Of a stretch of DNA of 30,690 nucleotides, positions 1-8,966 are shown piece by piece. The number at the start of each line of letters is the position of its first letter. Within the stretch, counting starts at the first letter, position 1. Location: assembly GCA_002292365.1 (NCBI GenBank), contig DBBU01000014.1, forward strand, positions 1,016 to 31,705. Direction: 5' to 3'. A program made the position numbers and the translations under genes. Source of the stretch: Flammeovirgaceae bacterium UBA976. GTDB taxonomy: Bacteria; Bacteroidota; Bacteroidia; Cytophagales; Cyclobacteriaceae. Below the pieces are notes generated by a model that searched no databases, was not told the DNA's origin, and worked only from the letters and a program-made list of their open reading frames with translations.

Positions 1-379
1 CAGCCAAATTAGCTTTTTGCTGATTTAGATTGGCCTTAGATCGATCAAGAGATGATATGAAATTATCAGGTCTGATCTTGAGCAATAAATCTCCTGAATT
101 CACAGAATCACCCTCTTTGATCTGGAGCTCAATGATTTCTCCAGCCACTTCGGGACTTATTTTTACTTCTATCACTGGACGAACCAAACCCGAAGCACTT
201 ACTTTTTCAACAATGGTTTCAAAAGAGACTTTTGCCATGTCTACTTCAAACATCTTTTTCTTGCCCACCCATCCCAATGATTTTCCAATAATGGCAAATA
301 ACAATAAAGCACCCACTAGAACGGATAAAATAATAATCAGCCTATTATTATTTGACTTTTTTTGATTGGAAATTTTCAT
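1..379 (-). CDS. Efflux periplasmic adaptor subunit (HlyD/MacA type), N-terminal part, cut by window edge
   Basis: The reverse strand from an ATG at 379 reads open through position 1, giving 126 residues of a protein that continues outside the window. It starts MKISNQKKSNNNRLIIIL, with a membrane anchor at about residues 14-32. A stretch at about residues 62-105 (VSASGLVRPV, then KISPEVAGEIIEL and IKEGDSVNSGDLLLKI) is the first half of a biotinyl-lipoyl-like domain of membrane fusion proteins. An alpha-helical hairpin begins after it (SLDRSKANLNQQKANLA). Such adaptors link an inner membrane RND or MacB-type ABC pump to a TolC channel in the periplasm. The gene starts one base after the stop of the TolC-family gene, so the two are surely co-transcribed. 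Which pump type it serves cannot be told, because the following gene lies off the window. Confidence 0.88.
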   Translation of the reverse strand, partial: MKISNQKKSNNNRLIIILSVLVGALLLFAIIGKSLGWVGKKKMFEVDMAKVSFETIVEKVSASGLVRPVIEVKISPEVAGEIIELQIKEGDSVNSGDLLLKIRPDNFISSLDRSKANLNQQKANLA

Positions 380-380
380 G

Positions 381-1859
381 TTATAAAGTTAAGGGTCGGT
401 TTTGATAGAAATCTAGAATTTTCTGTTTAAAAATATAATTAAACTTTGAACGAGCTAAATCAGACTTTGCTGCAAAAAGATTATTACTTGCTATTTGATA
501 CTCGATAAAGTTGGCCGCTCCTAAATTATATTGACTTTCGATAATTCTCAAGGTTTCTTCTAATGCTTCCACTTGCTTTTTGGAAGCAAGAAAACTTTTT
601 TGGCTCGATTGGGTTTCATTAAACGCGGATTCTATCGCTTGGCGAAGTTGATTCGTTTGCTCTTTAACAGCAATTTCAGACTGTTTTAGCTGTATTTTTG
701 CCCTTTGCACATTGGAACTGGTTCGAAGATTATTAAAGACCGGTATCGACAAATTAAAACTCAAAGACTGACTGAAATTTTCTCGCCATTGTCTCGACCG
801 ATTGAAAGATTCCGTACCTATTATGGTACCAGAGGTTATCCGTGAATATACAGGGACTTCTAACATGCCACCATCGAGATAAAAACCAATGGGAACATCC
901 TGGATCACAGGTGTCGTATTATCATATATAATTCTCTCTTGATCAGCAATATCAGAATAGTTGGTAAACAAGTTTCCATTCAATCGCAGAGAAGGATAGT
1001 AGGCACCCTTCGACATTTTCAAACCTACATTTGCCGACTCCACACGTAAATAAGCACTTTTTATTTCAGGTCTTACACCTATTGCATGATCATAGATTTC
1101 TTGAATTGTTTGATTTTCTGTAATTAATTGTTCAACATCAATATCAGGAATGACTATTTCAATTTCTTCTGATGCTGGTATCAACATAGCTTGTTTTAAA
1201 TTTAGAACGGCCAACGCAAGACTATTCTGCGCATTGATCAAGGTTACTTGATCCCCAGCTAATTGACTGATCAATGCCAATTCAGAAGTTTTAGGTAAAG
1301 AACCTACTGCCACCAAGCGCTTTGTACGGTTCAATTGCTGTTGGGTCGAAGTCAGCTGAAGGAGCGCATTTTCCAATAATTCTTGATTAAAAATAACATT
1401 CAAATAGAAATTGGCAATATTCATCGCAATATTGTCTTTGGTACTTGCCAAATCATATTGAGCCGCAGATAGATTGAGCTGGGATTGTTTGATAGAAAAA
1501 TGAATCTGTCCACCAGTAAACAAGTTTAAACTTGAGTTTCCAGATAAACCCGAAGTATTAATCTGTTGGGCAATAAAGGAATTGGTTGTAGGATCAATTG
1601 ATCGTCCCCAATTATTTCCATAATTTGTACCTAAGTTTAAACTAGGTAAAAGACTTGCTTTTGATTCTTGCACCGAAACCCTTGAAAGCTCTGCATTTAA
1701 TGCACTTCTTTTTACCGTCAAATTATTTTCTAAGGCGATATCGATGCATTCTTGAAGATTGAGCTGGCGAGATGCTTCTTGGGAGCTGACAAAATGACCA
1801 AAAAAAAGCATCAAAAAAGAAAATAAAGAAATATGAATATGACGCATGTTACCGACCAT
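381..1859 (-). CDS. TolC family outer membrane efflux channel
   Basis: The 492-residue protein has a signal peptide (hydrophobic stretch SLFSFLMLFFGHFVSSQ) followed by LNLQECIDIALENNLTVKRS, the typical start of the first outer membrane efflux protein (OEP) repeat. The rest is rich in long Q/N/A/L helices, with a second repeat near the C-terminus (about 375-490: LSIPVFNNLRTSSNVQRAKI, later ESQYNLGAANFIEYQIASNNL). TolC proteins form a trimeric beta barrel with a long periplasmic helical tunnel and export drugs, metals or other small molecules. An alternative start four codons later (ATG at 1847) places the signal peptide right at the N-terminus and is equally plausible. The adaptor gene follows after one base. 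The substrate is unknown. Confidence 0.93.
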   Translation of the reverse strand: MVGNMRHIHISLFSFLMLFFGHFVSSQEASRQLNLQECIDIALENNLTVKRSALNAELSRVSVQESKASLLPSLNLGTNYGNNWGRSIDPTTNSFIAQQINTSGLSGNSSLNLFTGGQIHFSIKQSQLNLSAAQYDLASTKDNIAMNIANFYLNVIFNQELLENALLQLTSTQQQLNRTKRLVAVGSLPKTSELALISQLAGDQVTLINAQNSLALAVLNLKQAMLIPASEEIEIVIPDIDVEQLITENQTIQEIYDHAIGVRPEIKSAYLRVESANVGLKMSKGAYYPSLRLNGNLFTNYSDIADQERIIYDNTTPVIQDVPIGFYLDGGMLEVPVYSRITSGTIIGTESFNRSRQWRENFSQSLSFNLSIPVFNNLRTSSNVQRAKIQLKQSEIAVKEQTNQLRQAIESAFNETQSSQKSFLASKKQVEALEETLRIIESQYNLGAANFIEYQIASNNLFAAKSDLARSKFNYIFKQKILDFYQNRPLTL

Positions 1860-2008
1860 TAAAAATAAAATTAATGTTTCTAAAAGTTAAAAATACGATT
1901 CCATAAGCATATCAATTATTTCTTTTTCCATTTCATCTGAGCAGCACGCTTAGTTATTGAGACGGGTAAGAAAGAAAATTTAATATCATGTACCATCTCA
2001 TTCTACTT

Positions 2009-2034
2009 AAAAAAAATTTAGATGCAAATCTAAA
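2009..2034 (-). terminator. Possible intrinsic terminator of thyA
   Basis: Just after the thyA stop, the minus strand can form a 7-bp stem TTTAGAT/ATCTAAA (2017-2023 with 2028-2034) around a four-base loop, followed on the minus strand by eight Ts (2016-2009). The stem is A/T rich and therefore weak. The T tract and the position make it the best termination candidate between thyA and the tolC-type gene. Confidence 0.45.
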
Positions 2035-2045
2035 AAAAAATAATA

Positions 2046-2840
2046 TTAAATCGCTACTGCCGCTTTAATATTAGGATGTGGATCATAATTGAGAATCTCT
2101 ATATCTTCATATTTAAATTGGAACAAGTCATCAACCAACGGGTTCAATTTGACATCTGGAAGGTTTCTGATAGACCTTGATAATTGTAATTTTGCTTGGT
2201 CAAAATGGTTATTGTAAAGGTGTGCATCACCTAGAGTGTGTACGAATTCGCCCAAACCTAGTTGTGTGACTTGAGCAATCATGACGGTAAGTAAAGCGTA
2301 AGAAGCTATATTGAAAGGAACTCCCAAAAAGACATCAGCACTTCTCTGATAAAGCTGACAAGATAGTTTACCTTTAGCTACATAAAACTGAAACATCGTG
2401 TGACAGGGTGGTAAAGCCATTTGTTCAACTTCTCCAACGTTCCATGCACTTACTATTAATCTTCGAGAGTCTGGATTTTTTTTAATTTGATCAACTACAT
2501 TACTTATTTGATCTATGGTCGATCCATCGGATTTAGACCAACTGCGCCATTGAACCCCATATACAGGCCCTAAATCACCATTCGCATTGGCCCACTCATC
2601 CCAAATAGAAACCCCATTATCTTTTAGGTATCTAATATTTTGATCGCCCATAAGAAACCATAATAGTTCGTGAATAATTGATTTGGTATGGACTTTTTTT
2701 GTAGTCAATAACGGAAAACCCTGAGAAAGATCAAATCTCATTTGATGACCAAAGACACTTTTAGTTCCCGTTCCGGTTCTATCCTTTTTACTCACCCCTT
2801 CATTTAGAATACGGTGCATCAAATCATGATACTGCTTCAT
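2046..2840 (-). CDS. thyA: Thymidylate synthase
   Basis: ThyA makes dTMP from dUMP with 5,10-methylenetetrahydrofolate as methyl donor and reductant, in the cytoplasm. The protein is 264 residues, the same length as the E. coli enzyme, and keeps its residue numbering: phosphate-binding R21 (KDRTGTGT), the SRR motif with R126/R127, catalytic Cys146 in [12 protein letters not shown]169 and N177 in the substrate pocket, and H207/Y209 (GDAHLYNNH). The start ATG at 2840 fits the family N-terminus ([15 protein letters not shown]). It is divergent from leuS. A dfrA gene, a frequent neighbour of thyA, is not present here. Confidence 0.98.
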   Translation of the reverse strand: MKQYHDLMHRILNEGVSKKDRTGTGTKSVFGHQMRFDLSQGFPLLTTKKVHTKSIIHELLWFLMGDQNIRYLKDNGVSIWDEWANANGDLGPVYGVQWRSWSKSDGSTIDQISNVVDQIKKNPDSRRLIVSAWNVGEVEQMALPPCHTMFQFYVAKGKLSCQLYQRSADVFLGVPFNIASYALLTVMIAQVTQLGLGEFVHTLGDAHLYNNHFDQAKLQLSRSIRNLPDVKLNPLVDDLFQFKYEDIEILNYDPHPNIKAAVAI

Positions 2841-3008
2841 TGGATCAATTGTTTTCCGATAAATACGAAAATAACATTTCTTATGATAATTAAAGGAATG
2901 ATTGGCGAGGTTTATTTATCTAAAACCTGTTATGAGTTATTATTCCGATAAGCAATAATAATATTCGTGTATTTAGTTAATGTTAAAACATTTTATAATT
3001 GCTTTAAA

Positions 3009-3016
3009 TAGATTTG
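3009..3016 (+). promoter_or_regulatory. Possible -7 element for leuS
   Basis: TAGATTTG fits the Bacteroidota -7 consensus TAnnTTTG and sits 27 bases before the preferred leuS ATG. I see no convincing TTG/TTTG -33 element at the usual 19-base spacing, so this is a weak candidate. It overlaps the upstream TTG codon at 3014, which argues against that codon being the true start. Confidence 0.3.
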
Positions 3017-3043
3017 CTCTTTTTAAAAAGATGCACTAGTATA

Positions 3044-5815
3044 ATGGCCGATTACAATTTTAAAGAGATAGAACCCAAATGGCAAAAGTATTGGGATGAA
3101 AATTCCATATTCAAAGTAGCTATTGATATTGAAAAACCTAAATATTACTGTCTAGACATGTTTCCTTATCCCTCAGGCGCAGGTTTGCATGTAGGGCATC
3201 CACTGGGCTACATTGCTACCGATATCATTTCGAGGTATAAAAGACTTAAAGGCTTTAATGTATTGCATCCCATAGGCTTTGATTCCTTTGGGCTACCTGC
3301 TGAACAATATGCCATTCAAACCGGTCAGCACCCCACGATTACAACTAATAAGAATATCATCAAATATAAAGAACAACTCAAAAGCTTGGGATTTTGTTAT
3401 GACTGGTCTAGAGAACTCAGAACGAGTGACCCCTCTTTTTATAGATGGACCCAATGGATATTTAAACTTTTATACAACAGTTGGTACAATGTAGCCAGCG
3501 ATCAAGCAGAATCCATTGATACCCTAACTGCCCAATTCCTCAAAAGTGGCAATATTGGGGTAGCGCTTGTCGGAGATCAAAAAATTGACTCATTTTCTGC
3601 TAAAGATTGGAAACACTTCTCATCTGAAGAAAAAGAAACTGTATTGACAAAATATAGACTTACTTATTTAGCCGAAACTACGGTTAATTGGTGTGCTGAA
3701 TTAGGTACGGTACTGTCAAATGATGAAGTTAAAGATGGATATTCAGAGCGAGGGGGGTATCCTGTCATTAAAAAGAAAATGTCACAATGGAATATGCGCA
3801 TTACTGCTTATGCAGATCGCTTGTTAACGGGGTTAAATAAAATTGACTGGCCGGACGCCATCAAAGATATGCAGCGAAATTGGATTGGCAAATCCATCGG
3901 AGCCGAAATCAGTTTTAATTTTGAGCACAGCAAGGATTTCATAAAGGTTTTTACCACCAGAGTAGATACCATTTTTGGAGTTACCTTCTTGGTTGTAGCA
4001 CCAGAAAGTGATCTCACCTTAAAATTAACCACTTCTGATCAGTCTCATGCTGTTACTACTTATGTGGAGGCGACTAAGGCCAAATCGGAAAGGGATCGTA
4101 TCAGTAATGTGAAACAAGTATCTGGCGTATTTACGGGTAGCTATGTTCTACATCCCTTCACAGGCCAAAAAGTTCCTGTCTGGATTGCAGATTATGTATT
4201 ATCCGGATATGGAACCGGTGCCGTTATGGCTGTACCCAGTGGGGATCAAAGAGATTTTGATTTTGCTAAAAAATACAAATTACCAATTACTCAAATAATA
4301 GATGCTCAAATAATCACAAAGACGGAAGCGGATCCTACGAAAGATGGGAAAATGATCAACTCTGATTTTCTCAATGGTTTGAAACCTAAGGATGCCATGC
4401 TCAAAAGTATTGAAGCCCTTGAGAAGATAAGTATGGGCACTGCAAAGGTTAATTATAGAATCAGAGATGCCATTTTTGGTCGACAACGCTATTGGGGAGA
4501 GCCCATACCTGTAAAGTACAAAAACAATTATCCGGAACTTTTAAAAGAAGCGGTATTGCCGTTGGTACTCCCGGAAGTTGATAAGTACCTACCAACGGCA
4601 GATGGAGCCCCACCCTTGGGGAGGGCTAAAGACTGGTGTGATGAGCATCAAAATCCTTATGAATTAACTACTATGCCAGGATGGGCAGGTTCAAGTTGGT
4701 ATTTTTTCAGATATATGGATCCTCATAACGATAAGGATTTCGCCTCCACCAAAGCGCTAGATTATTGGGAATCTGTCGATCTCTATGTAGGAGGACCCGA
4801 ACACGCTACCGGGCATTTACTCTATTCAAGGTTTTGGACCAAATTCTTATATGATAGAGGTTATATTAATGTAGATGAATATGCCAAAAAACTGATTAAT
4901 CAAGGTATGATTCAAGGCCGATCAAATTTTGTCTATCGAGTCAAAAACGAAAATATTTATGTTTCTGAAGGTTTGAGAAATCAATATGACACCTATCCGC
5001 TCAACGTAGATGTAAACATTGTGAAAGATGACATCCTTGATATTGAAGAATTTAAATCATTTAGATCCGATGCAAAAAACGCCAAATTTATTCTTGAAGA
5101 CGGTAAATACATCTGTGGATGGGAAGTCGAAAAAATGTCTAAATCCAAGTTTAATGTAGTCAATCCTGATCTTTTAATTAACAAGTATGGGGCCGATACG
5201 TTAAGAATGTATGAGATGTTTCTAGGACCAATTGAACATAGTAAGCCTTGGAATACAAATGGCATAGAGGGTGTATTTAAATTTGTAAGAAAATTTTGGA
5301 ATCTTTTTCACAATGATGATGATTTATTTGAGGTTTCAGAAGCTCAACCTAGCAAAGAAGAATTTAAAATTCTTCATCAATTGATAAAAAAAATAGAGGA
5401 TGATATTGAACAATTTTCTCTTAACACTTCAATATCTAATTTCATGATAGCTACCAATGAACTGGTACAGCTTAAATGTAATAAAAGGCAAATTCTTGAG
5501 CCTATTACAATCCTAATAGCACCCTATGCCCCACATTTAAGTGAGGAGATATGGCAAAAACTAGACGGAAAGCACAGCGTTTTCAATGCAACCTTTCCAC
5601 TATTTAATGCCTCTTATTTGATTGAAGACTCTTTTGAGTATCCCATCTCAATCAATGGTAAAATGAGAGTTAAATTATCATTTCCTTTGACTACGCCAGC
5701 CATCGAAATAGAGCAAGCAGTGCTCAACCATACCATAATAAAAAAGTGGCTCGACGGAAAGCCTCCCAAAAAGGTTATTATTGTGCCTAAAAAGATCGTA
5801 AATGTAGTTATTTGA
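3044..5815 (+). CDS. leuS: Leucyl-tRNA synthetase
   Basis: LeuRS charges tRNA-Leu with leucine and hydrolyses mischarged products. I chose the ATG at 3044 (MADYNFKEIEPKWQKYW), giving 923 residues; the frame is open back to a TTG at 3014, but the family N-terminus begins at MADYNF. Visible motifs are HIGH-type HVGH (residues 49-52), CP1 editing-domain TTRVDTIFGVTF and GTGAVMAVPSGDQRDFDFA (editing Asp kept), GWAGSSWYFFRY, and KMSKS at 697-701. There is an insert of about 65 residues between QWIFKLLYNSW and the VNWC region relative to the E. coli enzyme. I remember such an insert as usual in Bacteroidota LeuRS. The ZN-1 region keeps only one Cys, so it probably binds no zinc. The gene stands alone on the plus strand. 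Confidence 0.98.
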   Translation: MADYNFKEIEPKWQKYWDENSIFKVAIDIEKPKYYCLDMFPYPSGAGLHVGHPLGYIATDIISRYKRLKGFNVLHPIGFDSFGLPAEQYAIQTGQHPTITTNKNIIKYKEQLKSLGFCYDWSRELRTSDPSFYRWTQWIFKLLYNSWYNVASDQAESIDTLTAQFLKSGNIGVALVGDQKIDSFSAKDWKHFSSEEKETVLTKYRLTYLAETTVNWCAELGTVLSNDEVKDGYSERGGYPVIKKKMSQWNMRITAYADRLLTGLNKIDWPDAIKDMQRNWIGKSIGAEISFNFEHSKDFIKVFTTRVDTIFGVTFLVVAPESDLTLKLTTSDQSHAVTTYVEATKAKSERDRISNVKQVSGVFTGSYVLHPFTGQKVPVWIADYVLSGYGTGAVMAVPSGDQRDFDFAKKYKLPITQIIDAQIITKTEADPTKDGKMINSDFLNGLKPKDAMLKSIEALEKISMGTAKVNYRIRDAIFGRQRYWGEPIPVKYKNNYPELLKEAVLPLVLPEVDKYLPTADGAPPLGRAKDWCDEHQNPYELTTMPGWAGSSWYFFRYMDPHNDKDFASTKALDYWESVDLYVGGPEHATGHLLYSRFWTKFLYDRGYINVDEYAKKLINQGMIQGRSNFVYRVKNENIYVSEGLRNQYDTYPLNVDVNIVKDDILDIEEFKSFRSDAKNAKFILEDGKYICGWEVEKMSKSKFNVVNPDLLINKYGADTLRMYEMFLGPIEHSKPWNTNGIEGVFKFVRKFWNLFHNDDDLFEVSEAQPSKEEFKILHQLIKKIEDDIEQFSLNTSISNFMIATNELVQLKCNKRQILEPITILIAPYAPHLSEEIWQKLDGKHSVFNATFPLFNASYLIEDSFEYPISINGKMRVKLSFPLTTPAIEIEQAVLNHTIIKKWLDGKPPKKVIIVPKKIVNVVI

Positions 5816-5895
5816 TCTTTGTAAAAAATAATGGTTTATCCTTTTTTATGACTTAAAGATGGAATGAAAACATGAGTGTATCACTGATCCTTTTG

Positions 5896-6642
5896 TTACT
5901 CTTCATTGTCGTCTTCTTCAAAACCATCATCTCCTACTAACTCAGTGTCATCATCCATTACTTCCTTTTTCTTATTTCTTTTAAGAAAGCCTCTTTTTTC
6001 GACTTGGAGACTGTCATTTTCTATAAATTCATCAGTAACCACTCCCGTACTGTCCGTAGGAAGATCTTCATTAGGTGGGGCTGCCTTAGCAACTAGCAAA
6101 TAACCGAAATATTTGTTATAGTATTCTTGTTCCACATTATTTTGGCTTTGAGGATCATAGCCATATAAATATTTTTTTGCTGGAATAGAATCCTGAGTGT
6201 CTAAAATAATAGAATCACCTGAGATAGAATCTAAACCAAAATCAGAAGCTAAAAAACTTCCTATGTCCATGGAATCTGTTGGATCTTCAGATGCTCCTTC
6301 CTTCCAGATAAGATCTTGTCGAGGAGCGGTTCTCATTTGATACGTCTTTAACCAATTGGGCTCATATTTTACAATACCAAACTTAGTTCTATTCCCCTCT
6401 TCTGCTTTCGCTACATAAGGTTCAACAGAGGCAAAATATTGAGTCTTCGAGACGTCGTAGTTTTTGGCAATATAGGCATCACGCGTTTCCTTATCAAGCT
6501 TCCAAAGGGGTGAGAAATAGGCAAACCGAAGAGAATCATCCAAGATATAAGTACTTTGAAACGCAGGACAAATCATATTGGGTCTACATCCCAGACTTGA
6601 TATTAATAAAAACAAGAAAATGATCCGTAGAAATATCTTCAT
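5896..6642 (-). CDS. Unrecognised lipoprotein with acidic C-terminal tail
   Basis: I cannot assign a function. The 248-residue protein has a short signal sequence and a lipobox SSLGC with Cys19, so it should be a lipid-anchored envelope protein. After the anchor comes CRPNMICPAFQSTYILDD. I recall a similar CPAYQS-like start from hypothetical lipoproteins of Bacteroidota, with low certainty. The middle is rich in Asp, Ser and Thr (about residues 120-160). A tyrosine-rich patch (EQEYYNKYFGYLLVAK) follows, then a basic patch GFLKRNKKKEV at about 218-228 and a strongly acidic end (about 229-248). No enzyme motif is visible. It is convergent with leuS and apparently monocistronic. Confidence 0.75.
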   Translation of the reverse strand: MKIFLRIIFLFLLISSLGCRPNMICPAFQSTYILDDSLRFAYFSPLWKLDKETRDAYIAKNYDVSKTQYFASVEPYVAKAEEGNRTKFGIVKYEPNWLKTYQMRTAPRQDLIWKEGASEDPTDSMDIGSFLASDFGLDSISGDSIILDTQDSIPAKKYLYGYDPQSQNNVEQEYYNKYFGYLLVAKAAPPNEDLPTDSTGVVTDEFIENDSLQVEKRGFLKRNKKKEVMDDDTELVGDDGFEEDDNEE

Positions 6643-6793
6643 TAGAGGTACAAGATAGGACTAAATGACAAAAATTAAATGTAAGCTTTAAATCAATTAA
6701 AAAAAAATATTAATTTTTATTTATTCAACACTTTATCATAAAATCATAACCTATTGAAAAAGAACATTTTATGCAAAAAAAATTATATTGTCA

Positions 6794-6985
6794 CTACCAA
6801 GACCTCGAAATGTATCTCGTAATCATTAAGATGACTGCAAATATGAAAATTATGATAGATATTTTATTGATTCCATGCATTAATTTTAAGTTAATACTTA
6901 CTTTCTTCGTGGGATCTTTTTTTCTGAAAAAATAAGTAAGCAATTCATTTAATCCACTTTTCGTATTTTTTTGATCTCTATCCAT
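6794..6985 (-). CDS. Small single-span membrane protein coupled to ispG (possibly DUF6728)
   Basis: The 63-residue protein has a charged N-terminal half (LLTYFFRKKDPTKKVSINLK), the segment LMHGINKISI, and one membrane span at about residues 43-58. From memory, the FRKKDP...NLKLMHGINKISI pattern resembles a family of about 60-residue Bacteroidota membrane proteins that I believe is DUF6728; its function is unknown to me. Its ATG overlaps the ispG stop in the string TAATG, which implies translational coupling and supports it being a real gene. No terminator is obvious after it. Confidence 0.72.
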   Translation of the reverse strand: MDRDQKNTKSGLNELLTYFFRKKDPTKKVSINLKLMHGINKISIIIFIFAVILMITRYISRSW

Positions 6986-8925
6986 TATATATTATTTGTT
7001 AATTCAGGATCTACCCATTCCCCATTGTCTTTAATTAATTTGATAAGTTCATCTAAGGCATTCGCAGTCGGTACTGCTTTTTTGATAACTTCTTGACCTT
7101 TATAGAGTGTGATTTTCCCTTTACCTGAACCCACATAGCCATAATCTGCATCAGCCATTTCTCCAGGTCCATTTACAATACAGCCCATAATACCTATTTT
7201 TATCCCTTTCAAATGATCCGTCCTTTTTCGAATCATCGCTGTTGTTTCTTGTAAATCAAAAAGCGTCCTCCCACAAGATGGACAGGATATATATTCTGTT
7301 TTGGTTATCCTAGTACGCGCCGCCTGTAAAGTTCCGAAAATTGTTTCATTGATTAATTTAGTATCCAAATCATCGGCGCTCATCAACATACCATCGCCCA
7401 ACCCATCAATGAACAACCCTCCATAATTAGTAGCTAAATTGATTCTGAATGCTTCTTCTGAAAAGTCGCCAAAATGATATTTAAATACCACTGGTAATTG
7501 AATTCCTGCCTTCATAAATTTTATCATCACATTTCTTGAGCTATGTAATACGTTAGAGGCAAAAGATTCTAAGATAATAATGGATTGAGTTAAACCCTTG
7601 AGCTGATCTATGATCTTATCTTCAATATTATCCGCATTGATTTGAATAAAACTAAAATAATCCTCAACTTCTTTTAAATGGGTCAATTGATTTTCAAACA
7701 AGAGCGGGTAAATATGATCCTTTTTTCTTAACGTTTGAAATAAATCATAATTAACAATCTGCTTTAACCCATTAGGAAGCATAAAATCAAGTACATGATC
7801 TCCTGTATAAACATAATCACATCCTAAATCATTCATACCCCATTTATCTAACTCAGACAAATAAAAATGTCCTACTGATTTAAAGCTTTTGATATCGATG
7901 GCTTTTTTATTGGAAAAATCTGCGATGACACGAGGTACATTATGTGCACCAAAATTGACTACTTCAAATGTCTCTCTACGGGTATAGCGATAGGGATCTA
8001 CAGGACTATCTTTCACGGGTAGCAGATCTATTGGACTTTTTCGATCAATCAATTGATCAATCAATATTTTTGCAACGTGAGCTTCGGCTTCCGGGGCTTC
8101 GGTCAGTGACACTCTAACCGTATCTCCTAAGCCATCCTCCAAGAGCGTTCCTGTACCTACCGCAGATTTGATTCTCCCATCTTCTGCCTCTCCCGCCTCT
8201 GTTACTCCTAAATGCAAAGGATAAGGTTGCAATCCTTCATCTTTAAGCTTAGCAACAAGCAAGCGATACGCTTGGACCATTACTTGGGGATTGCTTGACT
8301 TCATTGAAAGCACCAGATCGAAATAATCTAAATCCTCACAAATACGAATAAATTCGAGAGCAGATTCAACCATCCCTAGCGGCGTATCCCCATATCTACT
8401 TAAGATTCTATCAGATAAAGATCCATGATTGGTCCCTATCCGCATGGCGGTACCATATTCCTTACAAATACTGACCAACGGTGAGAACTTAGCTCTAATA
8501 CGATCTAATTCTGCCTGATAGGTACTTTCAGTATAATCGATGACAGCAAATTTTTTCTTATCTGCATAATTGCCTGGGTTTATGCGGACCTTCTCTACGA
8601 TTCTAGCCGCAAGTTCAGCAGCGTTTGGCGTGAAATGAATGTCAGCAATCAACGGTGTTTGAAATCCTTTTTCTCTAAGTGAGTTCTTAATTTTTGCCAA
8701 GTTTTTCGCTTCTTTAATGCTAGGCGCAGTAATTCGAACATAGTCACAGCCTGATTCAATCATTCTGATACATTGACCCACAGAACCTTTGGTGTCCATA
8801 GTATCAATGGTAGTCATTGATTGAACACGTATGGGAAATGATCCTCCCATTGGAACTTCGCCAATGTTTACCACCCGTGTGAGCCTTCTTTCGTAGTTAG
8901 TTAGGCTTTTAACATAATAAGTCAT
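6985..8925 (-). CDS. ispG: 4-hydroxy-3-methylbut-2-enyl diphosphate synthase, long three-domain form
   Basis: IspG (GcpE) reductively converts 2-C-methyl-D-erythritol 2,4-cyclodiphosphate to HMBPP, the penultimate step of the MEP isoprenoid pathway. The 646-residue protein has an N-terminal TIM-barrel domain (GEVPMGGSFPIRVQSMTT, DYVRITAPS, LIADIHF, KVRINPGN). A middle insertion of about 250 residues follows, and then the C-terminal iron-sulfur domain with Cys548 and Cys551 (CPSCGRT), Cys582 (GIMGCIVNGPGE) and catalytic Glu589. The usual bacterial enzyme has about 360-400 residues. The long form with the extra middle domain is known from plants, Chlamydia and Bacteroidota, so the size is not a fusion artefact. 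The SDR gene ends 41 bases upstream, and the 63-residue gene is coupled downstream. Confidence 0.97.
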   Translation of the reverse strand: MTYYVKSLTNYERRLTRVVNIGEVPMGGSFPIRVQSMTTIDTMDTKGSVGQCIRMIESGCDYVRITAPSIKEAKNLAKIKNSLREKGFQTPLIADIHFTPNAAELAARIVEKVRINPGNYADKKKFAVIDYTESTYQAELDRIRAKFSPLVSICKEYGTAMRIGTNHGSLSDRILSRYGDTPLGMVESALEFIRICEDLDYFDLVLSMKSSNPQVMVQAYRLLVAKLKDEGLQPYPLHLGVTEAGEAEDGRIKSAVGTGTLLEDGLGDTVRVSLTEAPEAEAHVAKILIDQLIDRKSPIDLLPVKDSPVDPYRYTRRETFEVVNFGAHNVPRVIADFSNKKAIDIKSFKSVGHFYLSELDKWGMNDLGCDYVYTGDHVLDFMLPNGLKQIVNYDLFQTLRKKDHIYPLLFENQLTHLKEVEDYFSFIQINADNIEDKIIDQLKGLTQSIIILESFASNVLHSSRNVMIKFMKAGIQLPVVFKYHFGDFSEEAFRINLATNYGGLFIDGLGDGMLMSADDLDTKLINETIFGTLQAARTRITKTEYISCPSCGRTLFDLQETTAMIRKRTDHLKGIKIGIMGCIVNGPGEMADADYGYVGSGKGKITLYKGQEVIKKAVPTANALDELIKLIKDNGEWVDPELTNNI

Positions 8926-8966
8926 ATAATCTTCTCACGTTATTATTTCAACTGAACAATGTAGCA

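Noticed and set aside
30..365. 111-codon plus-strand open frame at the left edge
   Set aside because: It is the antisense of the adaptor gene (1-379 minus), which has clear membrane fusion protein sequence and sits one base after its TolC partner.
3014..3043. Upstream TTG start for leuS
   Set aside because: The ten extra residues are not LeuRS-like, the TTG lies in a candidate -7 element, and the ATG at 3044 gives the family N-terminus.
3470..3700. Extra segment in LeuRS considered as an intein or insertion element
   Set aside because: It has no splicing motifs, keeps the frame, and resembles the insert I remember from other Bacteroidota LeuRS.
5821..5849. A/T-only stem after leuS considered as a terminator
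   Set aside because: The stem consists of an A run pairing with a T run without G/C pairs, which is not convincing as an intrinsic terminator.
6985..8925. IspG length (646) considered as a gene fusion or assembly error
   Set aside because: The long three-domain IspG is an established form in Bacteroidota, Chlamydia and plants, and both halves carry intact motifs.
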